From Rheum nobile (lineage: Eukaryota; Streptophyta; Magnoliopsida; Caryophyllales; Polygonaceae): a DNA stretch of 64,000 nucleotides. Made by a program: the position numbers and the translations under genes. The notes below the pieces were generated by a model, which was not told the origin of the DNA, made no database searches, and worked only from the letters and a program-made list of their open reading frames with translations. Below, piece by piece: positions 46,792 to 58,335 of the stretch. The stretch's first letter is position 1. Each line of letters starts with the position of its first letter. The DNA lies in assembly GCA_027886185.1 (NCBI GenBank), contig WOAB01000319.1:620001-684000 (forward strand), given 5' to 3'.

Positions 46792-48428
46792 CGGGTTGTC
46801 CAGTGTACCATGACTGGGATTCATCCAAGCCGCTTTCAAGTACTTTGATACGTTCCTCGAGATGTTGATTCTTCTCTTTAGTATCTTGAAGTTCTCTATC
46901 TCTAGCTTCACGTAGTTCCATGATGGATGAGTCCTCTTCCTTTTGGTTGGGACCTGTATAGCCAATTCCATACTTTGCTTTGACAGACTTGACGCTTTCA
47001 ACTTCAAGCTTCTGTTCCATCATGACAGAATGAATTTTGTGCACATAGGACTTTATCTCGGACACTTGTGCTTCAAGCTTACTTGGAATAGATATACTCC
47101 TTGCATCAGTATTGTTAGAGACTTCATTCATAAGCAAAGAGACTTTTTCATTTCTCAAACCCTGAAGTTCCTCATGATTAGCCTCACATGAAGAACAAGG
47201 AACAGTCGAGGTACTAGCAGTTCTAGAAATATTTTCTTTTAGACTACTACATTCATCTTCAGAATTAGCTAGTTCCTCTTGAGTTTTCATGTTCTCAGCA
47301 TACATATTTCTTATGAGAGCAATTAAAGATTTTTTTATCAAAATTCACAAGAGATTTTAAGAAATCTTCGGGATTTACCTCGGTTTCTTCAGACGAGTTG
47401 TTGATGGTCATGGCACACATCGTTCCACTCCATGCTTCAGGATCTTCGTTATCTGAGCCATCTTCATTGCCCCAGACAGCAACGAAAGCTTTCTTTTCTT
47501 CGTTCCCAGAAGGTTTGCTTGCCTTCTTCGGCTTTGGGCACGAACTGGAGTAGTGACCCTTCTCATTACAGTTGTAACAAGTGATATCCTTGATGTCACG
47601 AGTCTCATCGTGCCCTCCTCTACTGTTTCTTCCTTTGTTGTAGAGGGAACGCATGGCTTTAGTAAGCAATACCACCTCAGGGTCATCGGAGCCATCATTG
47701 TCGTCGAGGTTGTTCTCAATTCTGTCGACAGTCTTTCCAACCATCAAGGCAATTCCCTTTTCTTTGGAATCCTTGTTTCTTGCAGCCTTTTCTTCGTTGT
47801 CATACTTTTGTATCTTGCTGAATACCTCATGGAACGTCAGTTTGACGGTGTTGGGATTCTCCTTCAGAATAGCTTTGGTCATTGCATGACGATGAGGGAG
47901 ACCATCAATGATTATGAGGATTTTCTCATTGGGGAGAATTTCCTCATCGGTGACGGAGTGAGCAGTGAGATTTGCTGTGATCTTCTCAAATCGTGCTTGG
48001 TAGGAACTCACATCTTCCTTGTCATCCATTTTGAAGTTGTAAAAGTCCTTCTTCGCAGTGAAATGATCAACTTCACGCAGATCCTTGCTTCCCATATACA
48101 TCTGTTCCAAGGCAAGCCATTTAGCATTGGCCGACTCACAAGATTGGAGTTTTTGTACATCTTGCTGATTGAGAGCGTTGTTGATGAGCATGGCTGCTTT
48201 GCAATTTTTTTCCATGACTTGGAGATCGTCTTGATCCCATTTCTTCATTTTCTTCTTCTTCTCAAGATCAACAATGTCAATATCACCAAGAGAGATCACC
48301 AACCAGCATTGGTAGTCATGGCTTTGCACCCACTTGATGAAAAGTGTTTTCCAATGTTGATATTGTCCAGCGAGCAAGAGAGGAGGCCTTGAGGAGTTCA
48401 AACCGACTTCGACAGTACTGGGAGCCAT
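46792..48428 (-). pseudogene. Sirevirus B gag, N-terminal part
   Basis: The start MAPSTVEVGL (48428) is chosen over an upstream in-frame ATG at 48458 because the latter lies only 15 bp from the primer binding site. The gag core (HWKTLFIKWVQSHDYQCW) matches that of Sirevirus A. A CCHC knuckle CYNCNEKGHYSSSC and acidic segments follow. The frame shifts in a T run at about 47333-47340, then continues through a coiled-coil-like region to the insertion point of element C at 46792. The remainder lies at 35382-35775. Confidence 0.88.
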
Positions 48429-48472
48429 TGTTACCTGTAAAATCTGTAAGTAACACACAATCTAGAGCACCT

Positions 48473-48484
48473 GCTCTGATACCA
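48473..48484 (-). other. Primer binding site of Sirevirus B
   Basis: GCTCTGATACCA, complement of TGGTATCAGAGC, lies two bases from the LTR start at 48487. Confidence 0.9.
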
Positions 48485-48486
48485 AT

Positions 48487-49351
48487 TGTAGAATCGAGTG
48501 TGTTAGATCAAGGAACGACAAGTTCGTTCCTTGGGCAGCGGAAAATAACGACAGATTAATAAGTAGCAAGATCAGTTCCTTAGAGAGGAAAACTCAATCA
48601 ACCAACTAGTTGACTGAGAAAAACCTCTACCTCTAGGTTTCCCTAGTAGGATTTCAAATGTCTACTTATGTTATTATTCCAGGAATTACAACAAGCAAGT
48701 CTTCTCTCAATCTAGTTTACTCCTAGATATCTAGACCTCTTAGATGTAACGTTCCTAACAACACACTAGACAGACGAAACCCTAACAAATACTCAACTAA
48801 CCAAAGTCTCGTACTTGCAAGTGTTTTTCTTTCTTCCGAATGTTCTGCTCTTAGAATTGCTCTCTGTGTTTCGTGAGAATGAAGTTCGCAGCTGTCTCAT
48901 ATGTAGTCTCCAAATTTTCTCTGTTTTACCCTAAATTTACTTAAGGAAAAATAAGATCCTAAAGTCCTATACAATCTTTTCTAGAAATATTCTAACCAAA
49001 TTATCTCTTCACCGAGATCTTCCTTGAGGCCCAAGTTGCAACTTTCAAATCTGTTTTCCATAACAGATATTCGGCGGTTCTCTAGGGTTTCAGCGCGCGT
49101 CCTTCGTTCCTTGCGCTGTTCTCTTTCTCTGTTCTATTCAATATCACGCGTCTCTTCTCTTCTTTCGTTCCAGCGTGTTGTTTTGTCATTGTTGGCTTCT
49201 CTGTTCCTTTGCTTCTCTGTTTTGACTCTTCATTGGTTTTCATCGTTCCTTTGACACGATCGTTTCCTGAAACTCATAGTCACACTAAAAACCATCAAAA
49301 GCATTTGAGTTTATCATCATCAAAACTAGAGGGAACGTCATCGTTCCAACA
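48487..49351 (-). repeat. 5' LTR of Sirevirus B
   Basis: This 865-bp LTR is nearly identical to 28341-29205 and is followed by the GAAAC duplication. Confidence 0.93.
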
Positions 49352-49732
49352 GAAACTCTCTTAATACACGCATTCACGAAGAGAATAATTCCGAGTGTTG
49401 TGAAGAAGTTGTGTCGAGTTCTTTGAAGAAGAACTAAGTAAGTTGCTTGCTTGTTGTTGCTTGGTTAGGTCGACATAGGTAGAGGGTCTTTAGTGTGTCT
49501 AAGACTTAATCTGTGTGTTCTATCCTATTGATTGTAACCGAAGTATTAATACAAGAAGTAGACTTTGAAATCCTCTTGCAAAAGAGGTAGTGGGTTTTAT
49601 CCTGGATAACTAGTTGGTTATCAAAGGTTCTCACTCTAAGGAACTTGTCTTGAATCTGCTATTGTTTACTTTATTCGCTGCTTAGGAACTGGACTCTCAG
49701 TTCCCTCGATAACTAATAAGTATGATCCTACA
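49352..49732 (+). repeat. 3' LTR of Sirevirus A, right part
   Basis: This begins with the duplicated GAAAC and continues the LTR to GATCCTACA. The CTAAG duplication of A follows at 49733-49737. Confidence 0.93.
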
Positions 49733-49769
49733 CTAAGAAGTTAAGTTTAGAAATTGTAAATCATTTTAA

Positions 49770-50731
49770 GGCTCGTTTGGTATCGATATCAAAGATATGA
49801 AAAAAATCGGGTATGGGTATCAGTATGAGTATCAAGATATGAGTATGACTGTATGAGTGATATCCAAGGTATCGTGTATGGGTATAGATATGAGTTATAT
49901 TTTTGATATACTCATTACATGGGAGATATCAAAATATCACTCTAATATCACTAATATTCATATTCTGATATCCATAACTCATATCAAACAACAAATATCA
50001 GTTTGATATCGAAATCAGGATTATGTCAAACACATGTATGAGTATGAGTGATATCCATACACAGGATATCAGTATGAGTTAGGGGTGTTCATGGGTGGAC
50101 CGGACCGGATTTTCGGATCGGACCGGACCGGAAATGACCGGACCGGACCGATAAAATTCTGATCCGGTCTCCGGTCCACCATTTCCCCAAAACCGGTTTC
50201 CGGTCCGGTCCGGTCCAAACCCGGAAAAAATCCGGTCCGGACCGGAAGACCGGAATTTAAAAAAAAAAAAAATTTGTAATTTATATGTTTTATATATTTT
50301 TTTTAGAGATTTATATGTATTTTTTTGTAGATACTTTTTTTAATTTAATAAGTTAGGAGTATATATGTTTTATAAATATTTTTTTAGATATTTTTTTATA
50401 GATTTTAAATAAGAATTTAATTTTTTTATTTTTTAAAATTAAATCCGGTCCAAGACCGGACCGGATTAAGACCGGACCGGACCTATCCGGTCCGGTCCGG
50501 TCTTCGGTCCACATATGCCCAAAAATCTGGTCCGGTCCGGACCGGATGAACACCCTAGTATGAGTGATATCACTCTAATATCACTAATACTCATATCCTG
50601 ATATCCATAACTCATACCAAACAACAGATATCAGTTTGATATCGAAATCAGGATTATGCCAAACACATGTATGAATATGAGTGATATCCATACACATATC
50701 TAATATCCTGATATCAATACTAAATGGGCCC
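49770..50731. mobile_element. MITE-like element with TAA duplication, itself split by a hAT MITE
   Basis: The left end GGCTCGTTTGGTAT and right end ATACTAAATGGGCCC are imperfect inverted repeats. TAA flanks both (49767-49769 and 50732-50734). The inside is built of TATGAGTGATATC-type words. Without the nested hAT element it is about 476 bp. A 3-bp TAA duplication would suit the PIF/Harbinger (Tourist) class. Confidence 0.55.
50080..50557. mobile_element. hAT-type MITE with CCGGACCGGA arms
   Basis: The ends TAGGGGTGTTCAT and ATGAACACCCTA are inverted repeats. A perfect 8-bp duplication GTATGAGT lies at 50072-50079 and 50558-50565, the hAT length. The arms are arrays of GGACCGGACC and the centre is AT-rich, so the 478 bp can fold back on itself. 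No coding capacity. Confidence 0.85.
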
Positions 50732-50749
50732 TAAAAAAGTTAAATTAAT

Positions 50750-51107
50750 TAGGGGTGTTCATCCGGTCCGATGGACCGGATTTTTGGGAGATTGTGGACC
50801 GGAGACCGGACCGGATTTAATTTTTAAAAAAAAAATCTTATTTAAAATCTATAAAAAAATATCTATAAAACATATATACTCCTAACTTATTAAATTTAAA
50901 AAAATATCTATAAAAAAATACATATAAATCTCTAAAAAAACATATAAAACATATAAATTATAAAAAAAATTAAATTAAATTCCGGTCTTCCGGACCGGAT
51001 TTTTTCCGGGTTTGGACCGGACCAGACCGGAACCGGATTAAGGGGAAATGGTGGATCGGAGACCGGACCGGAATTTTACCGGTCCGGTCCAATGTTGAAC
51101 ACCCCTA
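50750..51107. mobile_element. Second hAT-type MITE of the same family
   Basis: This 358-bp copy has ends TAGGGGTGTTCAT and TTGAACACCCCTA and an 8-bp duplication AAATTAAT / AAATTACT (one mismatch) at 50742-50749 and 51108-51115. It lies 200 bp from the first copy, with the AT-rich centre in inverse order. Confidence 0.8.
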
Positions 51108-51231
51108 AAATTACTGGTTAAAAAGGATTATTGCTAAATATAGAAAAGTTAGCATGTGCCCATAGACAGACACTAATCAAAACCTTAAAAGAAAAATGAA
51201 TTTGAAGTTGTTTTAGGGTTTATAGAATCAT

Positions 51232-53764
51232 CTGGCGCTGTGTATCAAACGGTTCCTCTTACTTGAGTTGTACTACTCTGGTTCCCAGTGCTCGAGGCTG
51301 AGACTCCTGAAAGAAACTTGGCTAGTCCAAAATCACCGACGTGAGCCGCCATGTCATCATCGAGCAAGATGTTGGATGGTTTTAGATCACAGTGAATGAT
51401 TGGACTTCCACACTGGATGTGGAGATACTCAAGTGCAATGGCCACGTCAATGGCGATGCTTAGCCTTTGAAAGAGGCTTAAAGTACAAGTTTGATCACTA
51501 GTCACAAGGTCTGAGTATAGCCACCTCTCAAGACTTCCCCTTGGCATGAACTCGTAAACCAGAGCTTTGAAGTCGTTGAGTTGAGTATCAATACTCGAGC
51601 ATGCTGTGATGATCTTGACAAGGTTTCTATGACGAATGTTCCTCAAGGCGTTACACTCTGCTATGAAACTCTTGCTAGCTCCTTTGCTTTCAAGGCTCAA
51701 TACCTTGACTGCGACCTCCATTTTCGTGCCATCTTCATGCAAGATTCCTTTGTAGACCGACCCAAAGCCACCAACACCAATCAAATTGGCTGGAGAGAAT
51801 CCGTTTGTTGCCTTCGACAACGTGTGGTAAGACATTTCAAGAGAAGGCTTGATCTCCTGCAACCCTGATGGTGAATCCTTCTTTTTCCTTGGCGAGCACA
51901 GCACATAGAAGCACAATGCTAATGATATGACAATAACCAAGGCACACACAACGGAGATGATCATGATCATTGCCAAGGATAAACTTTTGGGTGAAGGGCA
52001 CTTTGGTAATTGCAACTCGAGCACACCTCCACAAAGCTTATTGTTGCCAACAATTGACACAATACTTGTGTTGGAAAACACTTTATCAACCGGAACTTCA
52101 CCCTCAAGGTAATTGAAGGACAAGTTTAGGGTTAATAAAAATGGCCATGTGGGGAAGTAATTTGGGATTTTACCACACAAATTATTGCAAGAAAGATCAA
52201 GGGACGTGATGCTTTTCAAAGGACTTAATAACTCAGGTATTGACCCAACAAAGGAGTTCCCACTCATGTTTAAGAAAGCAAGACTAGTACACTCACCAAG
52301 AGTACTTGGAATCTCCCCAGAAAACCTATTGTGTGATACATCCAATGAGAGCAAATTCTTTAGCATGCTAATCTCATTTGGCAATGACCCTTGAAAGTTG
52401 TTTTGACCAATCCACAAGTGCAACAAACTCGGGGCATTAAACAGTTCAATAGGCAAAACCCCACTAAGCTTGTTAGAGTAGAGAGATAGATTTTGTAAAT
52501 ACTTGCAGTACCCAAGACTTTTTGGTAATGATCCTTCAAAGTTGTTGTGATTCATGTATAACAAACTCAATTTATTCAAGTTCCCTATGGATGAAGGGAT
52601 TTCTCCAGAAAAGTTGTTATTGGATACAAAGAAACGTTGCAACGATTTCAACATACCAATATCACTTGGGATTGGTCCTGTGAAATGATTATCTTGCAAA
52701 CCCAAGAAATATAACTCCTTGAACTTACCCATCCCAAATGGGAGTTGCCCAGAAATTTGGTTTTCCGAAACATCTAAAAGTTGAAGGCTCGCGGAAAGAT
52801 TAAGTATAGAATGAGGAAAGATTCCAGAAAAGGAATTGCCTCCAAGATACAAGTGTTGTAGCTTGGTGCAATCGGTTAGGGTTTCCAAGAAGCTCAAATC
52901 TCTAGCTTCACCTCCCAAGGAAAATGCATTCTCACTTTCTAGGCATATGAGCTTTGGTAAATTTCTTCCGTTGAGAGAAAAACTACCCATGAAACTATTG
53001 TGTGAGATTTCAAGTCTTTGAAGCTCAGAAAGGTTGGATAATGAAGTCGGAAGTTGCCCACTTAGCAAGTTGTTGATTACACAAAGAGTCTGAAGTTGAG
53101 GAAGGGATAGACCAAGATCCTTAGGAAGATACCCATGGAGTTTATTGTTTCTTAACTCTAGGGTTTGTAAACTTGAGAGATTGAAGAGAGATGATGGGAT
53201 AGTACCAGATAGTGTGTTGTTCCCAAGATTAAGATAGAGAAGATTTTTGAGTCTTCCAATATCATGTGGAATCCTCCCTACCAAATTATTGTTGCTTAGA
53301 TCAAGTGCAGTGAGGTGCAAGCAAAGGGACAAGTTGGCAGGGATTTCTCCTTGGAAGGAGTTGCTTCTTAGTGATAGAGTTTGTAGCCTATGCAAATGAG
53401 AGATTTGGTTAGGGATATTGCCACTAAGAGAGTTGTTGGCTAAGAAGAGTGTGTGAAGGAAGGTTAAGTTAGCAATTGAAGGCGACAATTTACCAATCAG
53501 ATTGCTTGAATTAAGAAGCAAACTAACCACGCGTTGATGCCTACTACCGCAAGTGACGCCTTTCCATTTGCAGAAGTTGATGGAGTTGTTCCATGAACTC
53601 ATGACTGAATTGGGACTTGTAGAAGTAATCTCAGCTTTGATTGCCAAGAGGGCATCATAATCACTCTCATTTGGAATGGTGTTGGCCAAAAGGAAGTGGG
53701 GTTGTAGTGTGTTTAGGTACAATGATACTAAGAAAATGATGATGAAATGTAGGATTGTTTGCAT
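51232..53764 (-). pseudogene. LRR receptor kinase (class XII), exon 1: ectodomain, membrane segment, kinase N-lobe
   Basis: I chose the ATG at 53764 (MQTILHFIIIFLVSLYLN) because it opens a signal peptide; the frame extends to an ATG at 53818. Next come the LRR N-cap (DYDALLAIKAEI), about twenty leucine-rich repeats of the LxxLxLxxNxLxGxIP type, a membrane segment near residues 595-623, and the kinase (GVGGFGSVYKG, VAVKV, IIHCDLKPSN, DFGLAKF). HCD instead of HRD makes it a non-RD kinase, as in pattern-recognition receptors. The activation-loop motif RGTVGYTAPE has TGA in place of the second Gly (51245-51247), and the splice donor is AT, so the gene is a pseudogene. The ectodomain is fully open. 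Confidence 0.9.
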
Positions 53765-54263
53765 GTTTATCAAATGTTGGCTGGAGATGTGCTTAATTGT
53801 GGCTGATTTGCTCTTCACAATGCAGGTTTTTATAGATGTATTGAGGTATCTATTGCTCTACTACAACTCTATCTGTACATGGTATAAGTCTATATGAGAT
53901 TATTCCACTTGGGGTCAATAGAAATTTGTTTTGGAGTAAATGTGGAAAATGTAGGATGTGCCAAGATTGAAAATTCTACACACGAAACTGGAAAATGAAA
54001 TACTTGGAATCATTGACCAGGCAACCAAATCACCAATCGACAACTCTAAGCGGCCCCCATCAAGTCCAATGCTAAGACACAAAAGATCATTTACTCTACT
54101 TAGTCTACTATAGCAGACAAATTATATAAAGTTAATTCATATGACTTGTCTAAATTATCATTACTCAGTGATATGATTTATCGATAATATGTAGCACACC
54201 ACACTCTTTGTGCAAGATTTTAAGTGTAGACTATTTCCTGCTTTTGGATAAAAGTATAATGGG
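53765..54263. promoter_or_regulatory. Upstream region of the receptor kinase gene
   Basis: AT-rich with no ORF. Ttttatagatg near 53827-53837 is a possible minus-strand TATA region but is not convincing. Nothing else recognised. Confidence 0.35.
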
Positions 54264-54592
54264 TCGAGTTAGGTGTGGATGTGAGAACAGCCGTTCATAC
54301 GAATAAATAGGTAGAAATAGAAATTGTATGCACACACAGTGAATATATGCACACTCGCTATGAAAATGTACGTATATAGAGAGAGCATATGCACACGCAT
54401 GAAGAGAGCATATGCACATCTAAACTACTTAAGAGCTTATGAAAATATGCTAAGAAAGCATATGAACACATACTAAGAAATATATTAATATACATATAAG
54501 AACACATGGCATGCGTTTCTTACTATGTGTGCATACGCTTTATACATCTGTGTTCATATGAACACAGCGTTCTCACGTGCGTCCGCACGTGA
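54264..54592. repeat. Fold-back repeat (MITE-like), copy 1
   Basis: The left arm (gtgtggatgtgagaac, 54274-54288) and right arm (gttctcacgtgcgtccgcac, 54569-54588) are inverted. Between them lie many ATGCACAC and CATATG words. A related sequence is at 60395-60700. Target duplications were not found. Confidence 0.45.
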
Positions 54593-55012
54593 TCATGTGC
54601 CAAAAAATAATATCATGGATGCTTATTCTAAAGTAAACAGATTAGTGCATTAAAAATACTAGTACACAAGAATATAAAATGAATGGCCCTGTCTTAACTG
54701 TTCTTATTGATTTCTCCACTCTTCATCACTTGAAAAATTGGCAATTTTACATTGCAATTATTGTCCTACCCAAAATGCAGTTCAGTCCTTGGCAATTTGG
54801 CAACTTGGACAGCAAAAAGAATTACAGCAAAGGGGCATTTGTTACAACACAGCTTGCTGTTTGGTGGCGGCAGAAGCAGTTCTAACATACAAACAACATA
54901 AGACTAGCCTTGTGCACCATTTGTTACAACACAGCTACAAACGTCGCTCGTATTCGCAGACTCTCCCTTAATCCAAAACTTTTGACAAGGGTTGATAATA
55001 ATAACCTTATTA
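54593..55012. other. Intergenic, 3' side of the transporter gene
   Basis: No gene recognised. The part nearest 55012 should contain the transporter 3' UTR. Confidence 0.5.
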
Positions 55013-58000
55013 TCATCTGAAAGATCTCTGAATCTCCTCCAAAGATCTCCCTTTTGTCTCTGGAACCCAGATGTACACAAACGCCACCGAGAAAGCAGCC
55101 ACCGCCATGTAAATGGTGAACGTTCCTATTCGTCATTACACAAACAGAGATCAATGAGTGTGTATTATCCTAATTAATTCAGAGTTTCAAGATTTGGAAT
55201 TAATCATTGAATAAAATTATTACCTCCAGAACTCCAATCCAAGAGCAAGTTTGCAGTCATTGTGATCACCCAAGCAAGGAACCAATTAGACAATGTAGCT
55301 ATGCTTCCTGCAAGTCCTTTTATATTGACTGGAAGGATCTGCAGAGTAACAAGGCACAATCAACTATCTTATCACCACAATTTAAAATATTAACATGTCT
55401 AATTAAAAGAAATAATGTAAAGGATATGGCTACCTCAGACATTATAACCCATGGGATGGGTCCCATTCCGAGCGAGAAAGTCACCACCATTGCCTGAAGT
55501 GAGAGTATCAGTTAAAGAGTTACCTAGGATTTCTGTTATCTAATGTTGTCAAAAGTTAACCATGAAAAATGGCGGCAGGAGGACGTACCACGACACCAGC
55601 AACAGCGAAAATGCAGCATATGCTGTAGGCGGTAGATCCATCAGATACAGAGTCCTAATATCAAGAGTATGATTAGCAAATCATCTTTTAGGATAATTAT
55701 GTTAATGTAATCAAACATTAGATATTGAAAAAACTCTCAGCTGACCTTCACATAAAAGGAAATGGCAACCACCAGAAGACTAGCTGCCATACCAATAGAT
55801 GATATCTATATGACAAATAAGAAAGAAAATCAGTTCCTTAGATTCTTGAGTACTTCTAAATTACCTCTCATTATGTGAATATATACATTGGTTTAACTTA
55901 CCATCAGGAGAAGCCTACGGCCAGCTTTATCCGCCAACCATGTAGTAACCCCCGTTGCCAGAACCTAACAACATGAAGATAAATATTCTATAAATATGAA
56001 TTATATATTGATGCATAAGCTGTGTTAGATAACCGAAATTGTTCATCAGGCGAACGCTACCATACCTGAACTGCACCTAGTCCAAATGTTGCAATATTAC
56101 TTGATGAAACCCCTGATCAAATAAAATAAAATAAGAAAACTCAATGAATCCTGATTTATAGTGCTGAAAAGGAACAAAAAACAACTAGAATGCAAATAAT
56201 AATTCAAGACACATTGGAGTTTTCTAGATGAGAATCCAATATGCACTTACCAGCAGCTTCAAAAATTGAACTGGAATAGAACAAGACACCGTTGATTCCA
56301 GTAAGTTGTTGCAGCATTAGTAGTCCAATTCCTATCTGCACGAACTCGGATGTTAGGATTTCATATTTTCATTGAGATTATTCCCAAGCTAAATGAAGGG
56401 GGAAAAAACAAGGGCTTCAAAGTGCAAGAATCACCATTAACGGGAGCCAGTATCTTCTTAGTTTTAGTTCTCCAAATGTTATGGTGGTAGTTCTTCGGTT
56501 TGCTGATGCAACTGACCTCTGCATAACACATACCATGACCACATTTACGAATAAGTAGACTGAAATCTGATCAATCAAACTAGTAGCTCTACTAGAAGGT
56601 CATAAATCATATAGCCAGAAGAATATAAGTACATGGACAATTACCTTAATGTCATTTACTTCAACACTTATATCAGTATCAAAGCCACGGAGAACTTGCA
56701 GTGACGTCTCAAACTCCTCAGTCTTACCGATTTTTGCCTAGACATAAGCAATTGGGATATTGTCAGAAAAAAAAATATTTTAAATTTCAGAAGGAATAGA
56801 GGATCAAGCATCCATATGCACTTACCAGCCACCGAGGTGATTCTGGGATGAAAAACAATGCAGGAATCAGGATAGTGCAAGGCAATATACCTGCAGAAAC
56901 GAAAAGAAGATAAGTAAGCCAAGAATCCATAACTAATGCTCTCCAAATTGCATTCCCAATCAATATGTAGATAACAACATTGAATAACCTCAAACAAAGA
57001 AAAACCCAATTAGTGATTTTCAGTTGAGCAATTGCTTAACAATGCTTCTGAAAATAGAAGGTACGTTTACAAAAGGAATAAAAATCAGCAAACGTATAAT
57101 TTCCCATAATCAACACATAAATATATATATATTTGCATTACATTGTACTATGATCCTAGTCACATTTTTATGATTCTTGAGCTGAGACTTACCTAGGATT
57201 GCAAGTATTCTCCATTCGACAAAAAGTCCCAGTAAATACGCCAGCATTATACCTATTGTGACAGAAAGCTGATAACCAAGAAACACAAGTTTCATCATCA
57301 CTAAGCACAAAGAAATATCAATACGAGTGACTCTAGAAAAGATGGTCAACCTGATTAACAGAACCAAGTGCTCCTCTCATGTTCTGAGGTGCGATTTCAC
57401 CAATATAGATTGGCACCTATAAACAACCATATGAATATATCCAATAAAGATTATGGTCACAAACTACCCATAAGAAAGAGAATGTACAGCAATGCAATAC
57501 CGTGTATGATATTATTCCTACACCAAATCCTTCAAGAAGCCTTCCCAAGTACAGAAACGAGCAATCCTGAGAACCCGGAAATTATCACAATTGGCAGTAT
57601 TGCAGGAAAGGTATTTACATTAGAGTGAAATGAATGCAGCTCTTAATACTTACTTTGGCAAATGATATAATGAGCCATCCAATTATATTAGGAATGGAAG
57701 CAATCATCAAAGCCTGAAAATCCAAAAGAAAGAATGGCATTATAAACTATAGTAGTTAGCAATAAACAGAGCAATTAACATCAATAAGATCATTCCTACC
57801 CCTTTACGCCCAATATACTCGGAAATTTGACCACTGGCGATTGCTCCAACCATAGCACCAACATTTGATAGAGACCCAAATAAGGAGAACTGAACAACAG
57901 ATATTCAGATCAGAAACAAGTTAAAACGAAATCATATTAAATCAAAAGACGAAAAAACCCCATCTTTATATACCTCTGAAGTCGATAGCCCTAGATCTTC

Positions 58001-58335
58001 GGTGATTGCAGATTGAGTTGGAGATGAATAGCCAGCCTAAATTTCAACAGAAACAAGATCAGTTGAATCCAGTATACAAATTGAAACTAATACTGATTTG
58101 AATCAAAAGCAGCGAGAACAAGCATTACGGTGAAACCGAATTGGACAGGACCCAAAGCGACAATCAGAACACAAGCAACGACGGAGATTTGACTTTCTCG
58201 GATCGCAATCGCCGAGCTCAACAAACTGGATTGTCTCGATCCCATTCCAGACATCCGATACCAACTCCCGGTGTGCAGAAACGGCTTCTTCAGATCCCCT
58301 CCCGCTTCATTATCGTAGCTCGAGCTCATCTTCAC
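55013..58335 (-). CDS. ERDL6: ERD6-like monosaccharide transporter, 18 exons, intact
   Basis: Exons in order are 58335-58129, 58036-57974, 57889-57800, 57713-57654, 57566-57501, 57416-57351, 57268-57193, 56890-56826, 56737-56645, 56518-56435, 56335-56251, 56112-56066, 55964-55902, 55805-55746, 55654-55589, 55493-55434, 55338-55224 and 55125-55013. All introns are GT-AG. The sum is 1479 bp, giving 492 residues and a TGA stop, which is the usual family length. The N-terminus (LKKPFLHTGSWYRM) and the sugar-porter motifs GRLLEGFGVG, PESPRW, QQLTGINGV and PETKG are in place, with 12 predicted membrane helices. Members such as Arabidopsis ERDL6 export glucose from the vacuole across the tonoplast. 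The tonoplast site is inferred from similarity. A second Met two codons in is an alternative start. No defect is visible. Confidence 0.92.

Larger units (their letters stand above)
28341..49351 (-). mobile_element. Sirevirus B (Copia superfamily), inserted in the 3' LTR of A
   Basis: Two 865-bp LTRs (28341-29205 and 48487-49351) and target duplication GAAAC (28336-28340 and 49352-49356) bound it. Gag, pol and a third ORF read on the minus strand. The LTRs differ at only a handful of positions by eye, so it is fairly young. Tekay element C interrupts gag. It belongs to a different Sirevirus family from A: the LTR sequence is unrelated, while the proteins are clearly similar. Confidence 0.93.
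16261..49732 (+). mobile_element. Sirevirus A (Copia superfamily), host of three later insertions
   Basis: The 5' LTR is 16261-17115. The 3' LTR is 27862-28340 plus 49357-49732. The target duplication CTAAG is at 16256-16260 and 49733-49737. Gag, pol and a third ORF read on the plus strand, and several polypurine-like tracts precede the 3' LTR, which is a Sirevirus habit. A Gypsy solo LTR splits RNase H, and Sirevirus B splits the 3' LTR. Removing B leaves 479 + 376 = 855 bp, equal to the 5' LTR. Several stops make it inactive. Confidence 0.93.
16187..51231 (-). other. 35-kb intron of the receptor kinase gene, filled with nested transposons
   Basis: The acceptor AG (16188-16187, minus sense) is clear. 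The donor position carries AT instead of GT (51231-51230, minus sense). Outside Sirevirus A and its CTAAG duplication only 16187-16260 and 49738-51231 remain. Subtracting the three MITE-like insertions there leaves about 240 bp, which was probably the original intron. Confidence 0.75.

Noticed and set aside
47553..48392. A 279-codon open frame on the plus strand
   Set aside because: It lies exactly antisense to the gag of Sirevirus B and has no recognisable motifs. It is a shadow of real coding sequence.
15828..53764. Annotating the receptor kinase as a functional gene with a very long intron
   Set aside because: An in-frame TGA in the activation loop and a lost GT donor both have to be explained away. 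Pseudogene is the simpler call.
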